Shown here: positions 7,506 through 16,500 of the stretch, piece after piece
Layout: each line of letters opens with the position of its first letter
Numbering within the stretch: position 1 is the first letter of the stretch
Assembly (NCBI RefSeq): GCF_018323985.1
Contig: NZ_AP024590.1
Location: forward strand, 4,278,001-4,342,000
Reading direction: 5' to 3'
From: Enterobacter kobei
Lineage (GTDB): Bacteria > Pseudomonadota > Gammaproteobacteria > Enterobacterales > Enterobacteriaceae
Length of the DNA stretch: 64,000 nt
The notes under the pieces: model-generated
Databases searched by the model: none
The model's input: the letters and a program-made list of their open reading frames with translations, nothing else
Told to the model about the DNA's origin: nothing
Position numbers and translations under genes: made by a program

Positions 7506-9296
7506 ATGTCTGCAACTAAACCTACCCGTCGCGAACAACGCGAACATGCCCAGCGCTTTATCGATACCCTGGAAGGCACTGCCTTTCCCGGCTCCCGACG
7601 CATCTACATTCAGGGATCACAGGCGGATATTCGTGTACCAATGCGCGAAATCCAGCTTAGCCCGACCCCTGTCGGCGGCACAAAAGACGCGCCACGTTTT
7701 GAAGAAAACGAGGCGATCCCGGTCTATGACACCTCCGGCCCGTACGGCGATCCCGACATCGCCATTAACGTGCAGCAGGGGCTGGCGAAGCTGCGAACTC
7801 CATGGATTGCCGCCCGCCGTGCCACCGCAAACCAGTGCGTGACCCAGTTGCACTATGCCCGCAAGGGGATAGTGACGCCGGAGATGGAATTTATCGCCAT
7901 TCGCGAAAACATGGGCCGCGAGCGCATTCGCGCTGACGTCCTGCGCCACCAGCACCAGGGCGAAGGCTTTGGCGCACGCCTGCCGGAAAACATCACGCCT
8001 GAATTTGTGCGTGATGAAGTGGCCGCCGGACGCGCCATTATTCCCGCCAATATTAATCATCCGGAATCCGAGCCGATGATCATTGGTCGCAACTTCCTGG
8101 TAAAAGTTAACGCCAATATCGGTAATTCGGCGGTGAGCTCGTCTGTCGAAGAGGAAGTGGAAAAGCTGGTGTGGGCGACGCGCTGGGGCGCTGACACGGT
8201 AATGGATCTCTCCACTGGCCGTAATATTCATGAAACCCGCGAATGGATCCTGCGTAACAGTCCGGTCCCCATCGGCACAGTGCCCGTCTACCAGGCGCTG
8301 GAGAAGGTCAACGGCATTGCCGAAAACCTAAGCTGGGAGGTATTCCGTGAGACGCTGCTGGAGCAGGCGGAACAGGGCGTCGATTACTTTACCATTCACG
8401 CCGGTGTGCTGCTGCGCTATGTGCCGATGACGGCGGCACGTCTGACGGGCATCGTCTCGCGCGGCGGCTCGATTATGGCCAAATGGTGCCTGTCACACCA
8501 TCGGGAAAACTTCCTGTACGAACGTTTCCGCGACATCTGCGAAATCTGCGCGGCCTATGACGTCTCCCTGTCTCTGGGCGACGGCCTGCGTCCCGGCTCT
8601 GTTCAGGATGCCAACGACGAGGCCCAGTTTGCCGAGCTGCATACGCTGGGCGAGCTGACGAAAATCGCCTGGGAATATGACGTCCAAGTGATGATCGAAG
8701 GCCCGGGCCATGTGCCGATGCATATGATCCGCCGCAATATGACCGAACAGCTGGAGCACTGTCACGAAGCGCCGTTCTACACCCTCGGCCCGCTGACGAC
8801 CGATATTGCGCCCGGCTACGACCATTTCACGTCCGGTATTGGCGCGGCGATGATCGGCTGGTTTGGCTGCGCGATGCTCTGCTATGTGACGCCAAAAGAG
8901 CACCTCGGCCTGCCAAACAAAGAGGACGTTAAGCAGGGATTAATCACCTATAAGATCGCTGCTCACGCCGCCGATTTAGCCAAAGGCCATCCGGGGGCGC
9001 AGATCCGCGATAACGCCATGTCAAAAGCGCGCTTTGAATTCCGCTGGGAAGACCAGTTTAACCTGGCGCTCGATCCCTTCACCGCCCGCGCTTACCACGA
9101 TGAGACGCTGCCGCAGGAGTCCGGCAAAGTGGCGCACTTCTGCTCGATGTGCGGCCCGAAATTCTGCTCGATGAAAATCAGTCAGGAAGTGCGCGACTTC
9201 GCGGCACAGCAGGCGGTTGATGCCGGCATGGCGGATAAATCCAACGACTTCCGCGCCCGGGGTGGCGAAATCTATCTCAAGCAGGAGGAGGTGTAA
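7506..9296 (+). CDS. thiC: Phosphomethylpyrimidine synthase ThiC, with a 35-residue internal gap
   Basis: ThiC is the radical SAM enzyme that rearranges aminoimidazole ribotide into HMP phosphate, the pyrimidine half of thiamin. The cluster ligands CSMCGPKFC near the C-terminus, the GGSIMAKWCL region and EGPGHVPM are intact. The product is 596 residues, against 631 in E. coli. The difference is a single clean gap: after PWIAAR (Arg104) the sequence goes straight to RATANQCVTQLHYAR. In the enteric ThiC sequences I know, about 35 residues lie at this point, beginning after the arginine of WIDAR and ending in TPK. The frame is kept. Substrate-binding motifs downstream are present, so activity is possible but uncertain. 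The stop overlaps the thiE start. Confidence 0.95.
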   Translation: MSATKPTRREQREHAQRFIDTLEGTAFPGSRRIYIQGSQADIRVPMREIQLSPTPVGGTKDAPRFEENEAIPVYDTSGPYGDPDIAINVQQGLAKLRTPWIAARRATANQCVTQLHYARKGIVTPEMEFIAIRENMGRERIRADVLRHQHQGEGFGARLPENITPEFVRDEVAAGRAIIPANINHPESEPMIIGRNFLVKVNANIGNSAVSSSVEEEVEKLVWATRWGADTVMDLSTGRNIHETREWILRNSPVPIGTVPVYQALEKVNGIAENLSWEVFRETLLEQAEQGVDYFTIHAGVLLRYVPMTAARLTGIVSRGGSIMAKWCLSHHRENFLYERFRDICEICAAYDVSLSLGDGLRPGSVQDANDEAQFAELHTLGELTKIAWEYDVQVMIEGPGHVPMHMIRRNMTEQLEHCHEAPFYTLGPLTTDIAPGYDHFTSGIGAAMIGWFGCAMLCYVTPKEHLGLPNKEDVKQGLITYKIAAHAADLAKGHPGAQIRDNAMSKARFEFRWEDQFNLALDPFTARAYHDETLPQESGKVAHFCSMCGPKFCSMKISQEVRDFAAQQAVDAGMADKSNDFRARGGEIYLKQEEV

Positions 9297-9931
9297 TGTA
9301 CCAGCCTGATTTTCCGCCGGTGCCCTTCCGGCTCGGGCTTTATCCGGTGGTCGACAGCGTGGTCTGGATCGAGCGTCTGCTCGGCGCCGGGGTGCGAACG
9401 CTGCAACTGCGCATCAAAGATAAGCGCGACGATGAGGTTGAGGCCGATGTCATCGCCGCTATCGCCCTGGGTCGCCGCTACCAGGCGCGACTGTTTATCA
9501 ACGATTACTGGCGGCTGGCGATCAAACATGACGCATACGGCGTGCATCTGGGGCAGGAGGATTTGCAGGATACCGATTTGCAGGCGATCCGCGCGGCGGG
9601 TTTACGCCTTGGGGTATCGACCCACGACGATATGGAAATTGACGTCGCGCTGGCGGCGAAACCGTCCTATATCGCCCTTGGCCATGTCTTCCCGACGCAA
9701 ACCAAGCAGATGCCCTCTGCCCCGCAGGGGCTGGCACAGCTGGCGCGGCATATTGCCCGGCTGGCGGATTATCCGACGGTGGCCATCGGCGGCATCAGCC
9801 TTGAACGCGCACCCGACGTGCTGGCAACCGGCGTGGGCAGCATCGCGGTGGTCAGCGCTATTACCGCGGCTGATGACTGGCAGGCGGCAACACGGCAGTT
9901 ACTGGATCTGGCGGGGGTGGGTGATGGATGA
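9296..9931 (+). CDS. thiE: Thiamin-phosphate synthase
   Basis: ThiE condenses HMP pyrophosphate with the thiazole phosphate to make thiamin phosphate. The 211-residue TIM-barrel protein has LGLYPVVDS at the start, LQLRIKDK, INDYWRLAIKHDAYGVHLGQEDL (pyrophosphate and magnesium binding) and VAIGGIS near the end. Its ATG uses the last base of the thiC stop codon (TAATG), so translation is coupled. It overlaps thiF by 8 bases. Confidence 0.97.
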   Translation: MYQPDFPPVPFRLGLYPVVDSVVWIERLLGAGVRTLQLRIKDKRDDEVEADVIAAIALGRRYQARLFINDYWRLAIKHDAYGVHLGQEDLQDTDLQAIRAAGLRLGVSTHDDMEIDVALAAKPSYIALGHVFPTQTKQMPSAPQGLAQLARHIARLADYPTVAIGGISLERAPDVLATGVGSIAVVSAITAADDWQAATRQLLDLAGVGDG

Positions 9932-10679
9932 CAACGATTTCATGCGCTACAGTCGCCAGATCTTGCTGGAAGACATCGCCATCGACGGACAACAAAAGCT
10001 GCTCGCCAGCCGGGTACTGATTATCGGGCTTGGCGGCCTGGGTTCTCCGGCGGCGCTGTATCTGGCGGCAGCCGGTGTCGGGACGCTGGTGCTTGCCGAT
10101 GACGATGCGGTGCATCTCAGTAATCTGCAACGGCAGATCCTGTTCACCATGGACGATATTGCCCGACCAAAATCACAGGCTGCGGCACAGCGCTTACAGC
10201 AACTCAATCCGGACATTGACCTGATCGCCCTGAATCAGCGTCTGGCGGGGGATCTGCTGCATCAGGAAGTTGCCCGCGCCGATGTGGTGCTGGATTGCAG
10301 CGATAACATGACCACCCGGCAGGCGATCAACGCCGCCTGCGTGGCGAGCAATACACCGCTCATCAGCGCCAGCGCCGTGGGCTTTGGCGGGCAGTTAATG
10401 GTCCTGACGCCGCCGTGGGCACAGGGCTGCTATCGCTGCCTGTGGCCGGACGATGCAGAGCCTGAGCGCAACTGCCGCACTGCTGGCGTCATCGGGCCGG
10501 TGGTGGGCGTGATGGGCAGCCTGCAGGCGCTGGAAGCCATCAAGCTGTTAACCGGCATGGAGCCTGCCCGGGGCGAGCTGCGCCTGTTCGATGCCCGCAG
10601 CCATCACTGGCGCACCATCGCCCTTCAGCGATCGGTAAGCTGCCCGACATGCGGAGGCCGCCATGCGCATTCTGTTTAA
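9924..10679 (+). CDS. thiF: Sulfur carrier protein ThiS adenylyltransferase
   Basis: ThiF adenylates the C-terminus of ThiS, the first step in making the ThiS thiocarboxylate used to build the thiazole ring. It belongs to the E1/MoeB family: nucleotide-binding GLGGLGSPAALYLAAAG, LSNLQRQILF, DCSDN, and zinc cysteines CYRCLW and CPTCGG. The chosen ATG at 9924 (MDDNDFMRYSRQ) gives 251 residues, the E. coli length. It lies inside the end of thiE, so the genes overlap by 8 bases; an open frame runs much further upstream but is antisense-free filler over thiE. Confidence 0.97.
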   Translation: MDDNDFMRYSRQILLEDIAIDGQQKLLASRVLIIGLGGLGSPAALYLAAAGVGTLVLADDDAVHLSNLQRQILFTMDDIARPKSQAAAQRLQQLNPDIDLIALNQRLAGDLLHQEVARADVVLDCSDNMTTRQAINAACVASNTPLISASAVGFGGQLMVLTPPWAQGCYRCLWPDDAEPERNCRTAGVIGPVVGVMGSLQALEAIKLLTGMEPARGELRLFDARSHHWRTIALQRSVSCPTCGGRHAHSV

Positions 10680-10863
10680 TGATGAGCCGATGCAGTGCGC
10701 CGACGCGCTGACCGTCAGCGCCCTGCTGACGCAGCTTAATCAGCTCACGCCGGGCGTGGCGCTGGCGCTCAATCAGCACATCCTCCCGCGGGATCGCTGG
10801 GATCAACAACTGTTGCAGGATGGCGATCGGATCCTGCTTTTCCAGGTCATCGCCGGAGGCTGA
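10663..10863 (+). CDS. thiS: Sulfur carrier protein ThiS
   Basis: ThiS is a small ubiquitin-fold protein that carries sulfide as a C-terminal thiocarboxylate for thiazole synthesis. The 66-residue product begins MRILFNDEPMQC and ends LLFQVIAGG; the terminal Gly-Gly is the site adenylated by ThiF. It overlaps the end of thiF by 17 bases. Confidence 0.97.
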   Translation: MRILFNDEPMQCADALTVSALLTQLNQLTPGVALALNQHILPRDRWDQQLLQDGDRILLFQVIAGG

Positions 10864-10864
10864 T

Positions 10865-11635
10865 ATGTTACGCATTGCTGATAAAACCTTTGATTCGCAC
10901 CTTTTTACTGGTACGGGGAAATTCGCCTCCCCGGCACTGATGACAGAAGCGATCCGCGCCTCCGGTAGCCAGCTGGTTACCCTGGCGATGAAGCGCGTCG
11001 ATTTGCGCCAGCGCAGTGATGATCTACTGGCACCGCTGCTGGCAGCCGGCGTCACGTTGCTCCCCAATACTTCAGGCGCAAAAAATGCCGAAGAAGCCGT
11101 GTTTGCCGCCCAGCTGGCAAGGGAAGCGCTCGGTACACTCTGGCTGAAGCTGGAGATCCATCCGGATCCGCGCTGGCTGTTGCCCGATCCCATCGAAACC
11201 CTGAAAGCGGCAGAGATACTGGTGAAGCAGGGTTTTACCGTGCTGCCCTATTGCAGCGCCGATCCGGTGTTATGCAAACGGCTGGAGGAAGCGGGCTGCG
11301 CGGCGGTGATGCCGTTGGGCGCCCCCATCGGCTCCAATCAGGGGCTGGAAACCCGCGCGATGCTGGAAATTATCATCGCCCAGGCAGGTGTGCCCGTGGT
11401 GGTGGATGCCGGGATTGGCGCGCCCAGTCACGCAGCACAGGCGCTGGAAATGGGCGCGGATGCGGTGCTGGTGAATACCGCCATTGCTGTGGCCGACGAT
11501 CCGGTAAAGATGGCCTGTGCTTTCCGCCTCGCAGTGGAAGCAGGCGTGCTGGCACGTGCCGCTGTGCCAGGCGTCCGTCAGTCTTTCGCGCAGGCCACCA
11601 GCCCGCTGACCGGTTTTCTGGAGGCGCAGCCATGA
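10865..11635 (+). CDS. thiG: Thiazole synthase
   Basis: ThiG makes the thiazole phosphate ring from deoxyxylulose phosphate, dehydroglycine (from ThiH) and ThiS thiocarboxylate. From MLRIADKTFDSHLFTGTGKF the product is 256 residues, as in E. coli. The Schiff-base lysine is in the WLKLEIH motif, and phosphate-binding motifs VVDAGIGAPSHAAQALEMG and VNTAIA follow. The ATG at 10865 lies one base after the thiS stop and fits the family N-terminus; longer frames start inside thiS. Confidence 0.97.
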   Translation: MLRIADKTFDSHLFTGTGKFASPALMTEAIRASGSQLVTLAMKRVDLRQRSDDLLAPLLAAGVTLLPNTSGAKNAEEAVFAAQLAREALGTLWLKLEIHPDPRWLLPDPIETLKAAEILVKQGFTVLPYCSADPVLCKRLEEAGCAAVMPLGAPIGSNQGLETRAMLEIIIAQAGVPVVVDAGIGAPSHAAQALEMGADAVLVNTAIAVADDPVKMACAFRLAVEAGVLARAAVPGVRQSFAQATSPLTGFLEAQP

Positions 11636-12756
11636 ACACCTTTACCGATCGCTGGCGGCAACTGAACTGGGATGACATCCGGCTGCGTATTCACAGCAAA
11701 ACCGCCCGGGATGTCGAACAGGCGCTCGCGGCCACGCACCCGACGCGCGAAGACATGATGGCGCTGCTCTCCCCCGCCGCCAGCGCGTATCTGGAGCCGC
11801 TGGCACAACGTTCGCAGCAACTGACCCGTCAACGTTTTGGCAACACGGTCAGCTTTTACGTGCCGTTGTACCTGTCAAACCTCTGCGCTAACGACTGCAC
11901 CTACTGCGGCTTTTCGATGAGCAACCGTATTAAGCGCAAGACGCTCGATGACGATGAGATCGCCCGGGAGTGCGCCGCCATCCGCCAGATGGGCTTTGAG
12001 CACATTTTGCTGGTAACCGGCGAGCATGAAAAGAAAACCGGTATGGACTATTTCCGCCAGCAGATCCCGGCTATACGCCGCCAGTTCGCCTCACTGCACA
12101 TGGAAGTGCAGCCGCTGTCGCAGGCAGAGTATGCGGAGCTGAAAACCCTCGGCCTTGATGGCGTGATGGTGTATCAGGAAACCTATCACGAGGGGATTTA
12201 TGCGCAGCACCATCTGAAGGGCAAGAAGCAGGATTTCTTCTGGCGGCTGGAAACCCCCGACCGGCTGGGTCGCGCGGGCATTGATAAAATCGGGCTTGGC
12301 GCATTGATCGGTTTGTCTGATGACTGGCGTGTGGATTGCTTTATGGTGGCGGAGCATCTGCTATGGCTGCAAAAACAGTACTGGCAAAGCCGCTACTCGA
12401 TCTCGTTTCCGCGTCTGCGCCCCTGCACCGGGGGCATTGAGCCCGCCTCCATTATGGATGAGCGTCAACTGGTGCAAGCCCTGTGCGCGTTTCGCCTGTT
12501 CGCGCCTGAAGTGGAACTGTCGTTATCGACGCGGGAATCGCCGTGGTTCCGCGACAATGTGATCCCGCTGGCGGTAAACAATGTGAGTGCGTTTTCGAAA
12601 ACGCAGCCCGGCGGCTATGCGGATGACCATCCGGAACTGGAGCAGTTCGCACCCCATGACGGGCGTCGACCCGACGAGGTGGCAAGCGCACTGATGCGTC
12701 GTGGGTTGCAACCGGTATGGAAAGACTGGGACAGCTGGCTGGGGCGCAATCTGTAA
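11632..12756 (+). CDS. thiH: 2-iminoacetate synthase (tyrosine lyase) ThiH
   Basis: ThiH is a radical SAM enzyme that cleaves tyrosine to dehydroglycine and p-cresol for thiazole synthesis. The cluster motif CANDCTYCGF follows the family pattern CX3CX2C. MNTFTDRWRQLNWDD starts a 374-residue product, against 377 in E. coli. Its ATG overlaps the thiG stop codon (ATGA). It ends the thiCEFSGH operon; no strong terminator follows before the PTS genes 117 bases downstream. Confidence 0.97.
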   Translation: MNTFTDRWRQLNWDDIRLRIHSKTARDVEQALAATHPTREDMMALLSPAASAYLEPLAQRSQQLTRQRFGNTVSFYVPLYLSNLCANDCTYCGFSMSNRIKRKTLDDDEIARECAAIRQMGFEHILLVTGEHEKKTGMDYFRQQIPAIRRQFASLHMEVQPLSQAEYAELKTLGLDGVMVYQETYHEGIYAQHHLKGKKQDFFWRLETPDRLGRAGIDKIGLGALIGLSDDWRVDCFMVAEHLLWLQKQYWQSRYSISFPRLRPCTGGIEPASIMDERQLVQALCAFRLFAPEVELSLSTRESPWFRDNVIPLAVNNVSAFSKTQPGGYADDHPELEQFAPHDGRRPDEVASALMRRGLQPVWKDWDSWLGRNL

Positions 12757-12873
12757 CCGGTTTCACCCTTCGTGGCTTTCTTTGTGATGCCCGACACACA
12801 ATCATCGCAAAGCGGTTGTTGATCCCGGGGTGCGGGATAATTATCAGTTATCCCATCTACATCGAGGCTAACT

Positions 12874-13179
12874 ATGAAAAACATCGTTTTATGCTGTGCT
12901 GCAGGTATGTCCACCAGCATGTTGGTTCAACGTATGAAAGATGCGGCGCAGAAAAAAGGCGTCGAGGTGACCATCAAAGCCGTGCCGGTGGCAGAGTTCA
13001 AAGACAATATCGCGGCCGCAGATATTGTGCTGCTGGGGCCACAGGTGAAATACGAGCTGGCCAAACTCCAGGCGCAGGCTGAGCCGCTGGGCAAAAAAGT
13101 CGCCGTTATCGATATGATGGATTACGGCATGATGAAAGGTGATGTCGTACTGGAAAAAGCCCTTAAGCTGCTGGAGTGA
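12874..13179 (+). CDS. PTS EIIB subunit, cellobiose/chitobiose (lactose) family
   Basis: This 101-residue cytosolic protein matches the ChbB/CelA type of EIIB. The N-terminal loop LCCAAGMSTSMLV contains the cysteine that is phosphorylated in this family (CSAGMSTS in ChbB); here two cysteines are adjacent (Cys8 and Cys9), and Cys9 aligns with the acceptor. VLLGPQVKYEL and VIDMMDYG are also typical. A GAGG site precedes the ATG. A short ATCCCG/CGGGAT hairpin (12822-12838) lies upstream. The substrate cannot be read from IIB, and no EIIC gene is in the window. Confidence 0.93.
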   Translation: MKNIVLCCAAGMSTSMLVQRMKDAAQKKGVEVTIKAVPVAEFKDNIAAADIVLLGPQVKYELAKLQAQAEPLGKKVAVIDMMDYGMMKGDVVLEKALKLLE

Positions 13180-13183
13180 TCGC

Positions 13184-13501
13184 ATGGAAGATTTGGAAAC
13201 TATCATCATGGAATTGCTGGTTAACGCAGGCGCAGCACGCAGCGAAGCGTTAACGGCACTGCAGCTGGCAAGAAAAGGTGATTTCGCAGGGGCAGAAGCC
13301 GCGATGACGGAATCGCGGGAATACGTTAAGCACGCGCATAAAATCCAGACGCAACTGATTGGTCTTGATGAAGGTGAAGGCAAACTGCCGGTAAATCTGA
13401 TCACCGTGCATTCACAGGATCATCTGATGAACGCGATGGTGATTCAGGATCTGGCAGGTGACATGATTGAGCTGTATCGCCGTCTACCGCCGTTGAATTA
13501 A
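13184..13501 (+). CDS. PTS EIIA subunit, lactose/cellobiose family
   Basis: The 105-residue product is a ChbA-like EIIA, an all-helical trimer-forming protein that passes phosphate from HPr to EIIB. The motif LITVHSQDHLMNAM carries the acceptor histidine (VHAQDHLM in ChbA), and GEGKLPVNLI is shared. ATG 13184 lies four bases after the EIIB stop, with GGAG overlapping that stop, so the pair is an operon. Its 3' end faces rpoC across a bidirectional terminator. Confidence 0.93.
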   Translation: MEDLETIIMELLVNAGAARSEALTALQLARKGDFAGAEAAMTESREYVKHAHKIQTQLIGLDEGEGKLPVNLITVHSQDHLMNAMVIQDLAGDMIELYRRLPPLN

Positions 13502-13520
13502 TTCCTGTTTTAAACGCAAA

Positions 13521-13546
13521 AAAAAACCCGCCGAAGCGGGTTTTTT
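13521..13546. terminator. Bidirectional terminator between the PTS genes and rpoC
   Basis: The stem CCCGC (13527-13531) / GCGGG (13536-13540) with a CGAA loop is flanked by an A-run on the left and a T-run on the right. It can therefore end transcription in both directions: from the PTS pair on the plus strand and from rpoBC on the minus strand. Confidence 0.93.
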
Positions 13547-13565
13547 ATTATCGGGCTCTCAACGA

Positions 13566-16500
13566 TTACTCGTTGTCAGAACCGCCCAGGCCTGCGTTCA
13601 GCAGTTCTGCCAGGCTGGCAGACGCATCTTCAGCAGTTACCTGCGGTGCAGCCGGGATTTCACCCGCAGCACGGCGGCGCATGCGATCCTGATGGTACGC
13701 GTAACCGGTACCAGCCGGGATCAGACGACCCACGATAACGTTCTCTTTCAGACCGCGCAGTTCGTCGCGTTTGCCCGCAACGGCTGCTTCGGTAAGCACA
13801 CGAGTGGTCTCCTGGAACGATGCCGCGGAGATGAAGGACTCGGTTGCCAGAGACGCTTTGGTAATACCCAGCAGATCGCGAGCGTAGGTCGCTGCAATTT
13901 TGCCGTTCGCTTCCAGTTCGCGGTTAGCGATCTTGACGCGAGAGTATTCAGCCTGCTCACCTTCCAGGAAGTCAGAGCTTCCTGCGTTTTCGATGGTGGC
14001 TTTACGCAGCATCTGACGCACGATAACTTCGATGTGCTTATCGTTGATCTTAACGCCTTGCAGACGGTAAACGTCCTGTACTTCGTTGGTGATATAACGC
14101 GTAACCGCGTGAACACCACGAAGACGCAGAATGTCGTGCGGCGCTTCCGGACCATCCGAAACCACATCACCACGTTCTACACGTTCACCTTCGAACACGT
14201 TGAGCTGACGCCATTTCGGGATCATCTCTTCGTACGGCTCGCTGCCATCAACCGGGGTGATAACCAGACGACGTTTCCCTTTGGTTTCTTTACCGAAGGA
14301 AATGATACCGCTGATTTCAGCCAGGATTGCCGGCTCTTTCGGACGACGTGCTTCGAACAGGTCAGCAACACGCGGCAGACCACCGGTGATGTCTTTAGTA
14401 CCGCCGGATTCCATCGGAATACGCGCCAGGGTGTCACCACCGCTGATCTGTACGCCGTCTTCCAGCTGCACAATCGCTTTACCTGGCAGGAAGTACTGAG
14501 CTGGCATATCGGTACCAGGGATCAGAACGTCGTTACCGTTGGCATCAACGATTTTCAGTGCCGGACGCAGATCTTTACCGCCCGCGGTACGTTCTGCAGA
14601 ATCCAGAACCACCAGCGAAGACAGACCGGTCAGTTCGTCGGTCTGACGAGTAATCGTCTGGCCGTCGATCATATCGGTGAAGCGGATGAAACCAGCCACT
14701 TCGGTGATAACCGGCATGGTATGCGGATCCCAGTTTGCTACGGTTTCGCCGCCTGCAACCTGCTCGCCATCACCCTTCGCCATTACCGCACCGTAAGGCA
14801 CTTTATAGCTTTCTTTGGTACGACCGAATTCGTCGATCAGTTTCAGCTCGGTGTTACGGGAGGTCACCACCAGCTTACCGCTGGAGTTCACAACCGATTT
14901 CGCGTTGCTAAGACGGATGCTACCTTTGTTTTTCACCTGGATGCTGGATTCAGCAGCCGCACGAGATGCCGCACCACCGATGTGGAACGTACGCATCGTC
15001 AGCTGTGTACCCGGCTCACCGATGGACTGTGCTGCGATAACGCCGATTGCTTCACCTTTGTTGATGATGTGGCCACGCGCCAGGTCACGACCATAGCAGT
15101 GTGCACATACACCAAAGTCGGTGTCACAGGATACGACGGAACGCACTTTCACGCTGTCTACGGAGTTCGCTTCCAGCAGGTCACACCATTGCTCATGCAG
15201 CAGCGTGTTGCGTGGAACCAGAATGTCCGCGGTACCCGGTTTCAGTACGTCTTCAGCAGTCACACGACCCAGAACGCGATCGCGCAGCGGTTCTTTAACA
15301 TCACCACCCTCGATAACCGGGGTCATGGTGATACCTTCGAGGGTGCCACAATCGTCTTCGGTAACAACCAGATCCTGCGCAACGTCAACCAGACGACGCG
15401 TCAGATAACCGGAGTTCGCCGTTTTCAGTGCGGTATCCGCAAGACCTTTACGCGCACCGTGCGTGGAGATGAAGTACTGGAGTACGTTCAGACCTTCACG
15501 GAAGTTCGCGGTGATCGGCGTTTCGATGATGGAGCCATCCGGCTTCGCCATCAGACCACGCATACCTGCCAGCTGACGAATCTGTGCCGCAGAACCACGC
15601 GCACCGGAGTCGGCCATCATGTAAATGCTGTTGAAGGAAACCTGCTGCTCTTCGACGCCGTCACGGTTAATAACGGTTTCGGTTTGCAGGTTGTCCATCA
15701 TCGCTTTAGATACACGATCGTTCGCCGCAGCCCAGATATCGATAACTTTGTTATAGCGTTCGCCCGCAGTAACCAGACCAGACTGGAACTGTTCCTGAAT
15801 TTCAGCAACTTCCGCTTCCGCTTCGCTGATGATTTCAGTTTTCTTCTCAGGGATCACCATATCGTCGATACCAACGGATGCACCTGAACGCGCTGCATAA
15901 GCAAAGCCGGTGTACATCGTCTGGTCAGCAAAGATAACTGTCGGTTTCAGGCCCAGAATGCGGTAACAGGTGTTCAGCATTTTGGAGATCGCTTTCTTAC
16001 CCAGCGCCTGGTTGACGATGGAGAAAGGCAGACCTTTCGGTACGATCATCCACAGGATCGCACGACCAACGGTCGTATCAATCAGGCTGGTTTTCGCAAC
16101 GAATTCGCCCTGCGCATCTTTTTCATATTCGGTGATACGCACTTTTACACGCGCATGCAGAGAGGCCAGGCCAGCGCGATAAATACGCTCAGCTTCTTTC
16201 GGGCCAGTCAGCACCATGCCTTCGCCTTTGGCGTTAACACAGTCACGGGTCATGTAGTACAGACCCAGTACAACGTCCTGAGACGGAACGATGATTGGTT
16301 CGCCGTTCGCCGGAGACAGAATGTTGTTGGTAGACATCATCAGCGCACGCGCTTCCAGCTGCGCTTCAAGCGTCAGCGGAACGTGTACTGCCATCTGGTC
16401 ACCATCGAAGTCGGCGTTATATGCCGCACAAACCAGCGGGTGCAGCTGGATAGCTTTACCTTCGATCAGGACCGGTTCAAATGCCTGGATACCCAAACGG

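Noticed and set aside
13692..15887. 731-codon open frame on the plus strand opposite rpoC
   Set aside because: Same cause: antisense to rpoC, rich in Gln, Arg and Thr, with no family resemblance.
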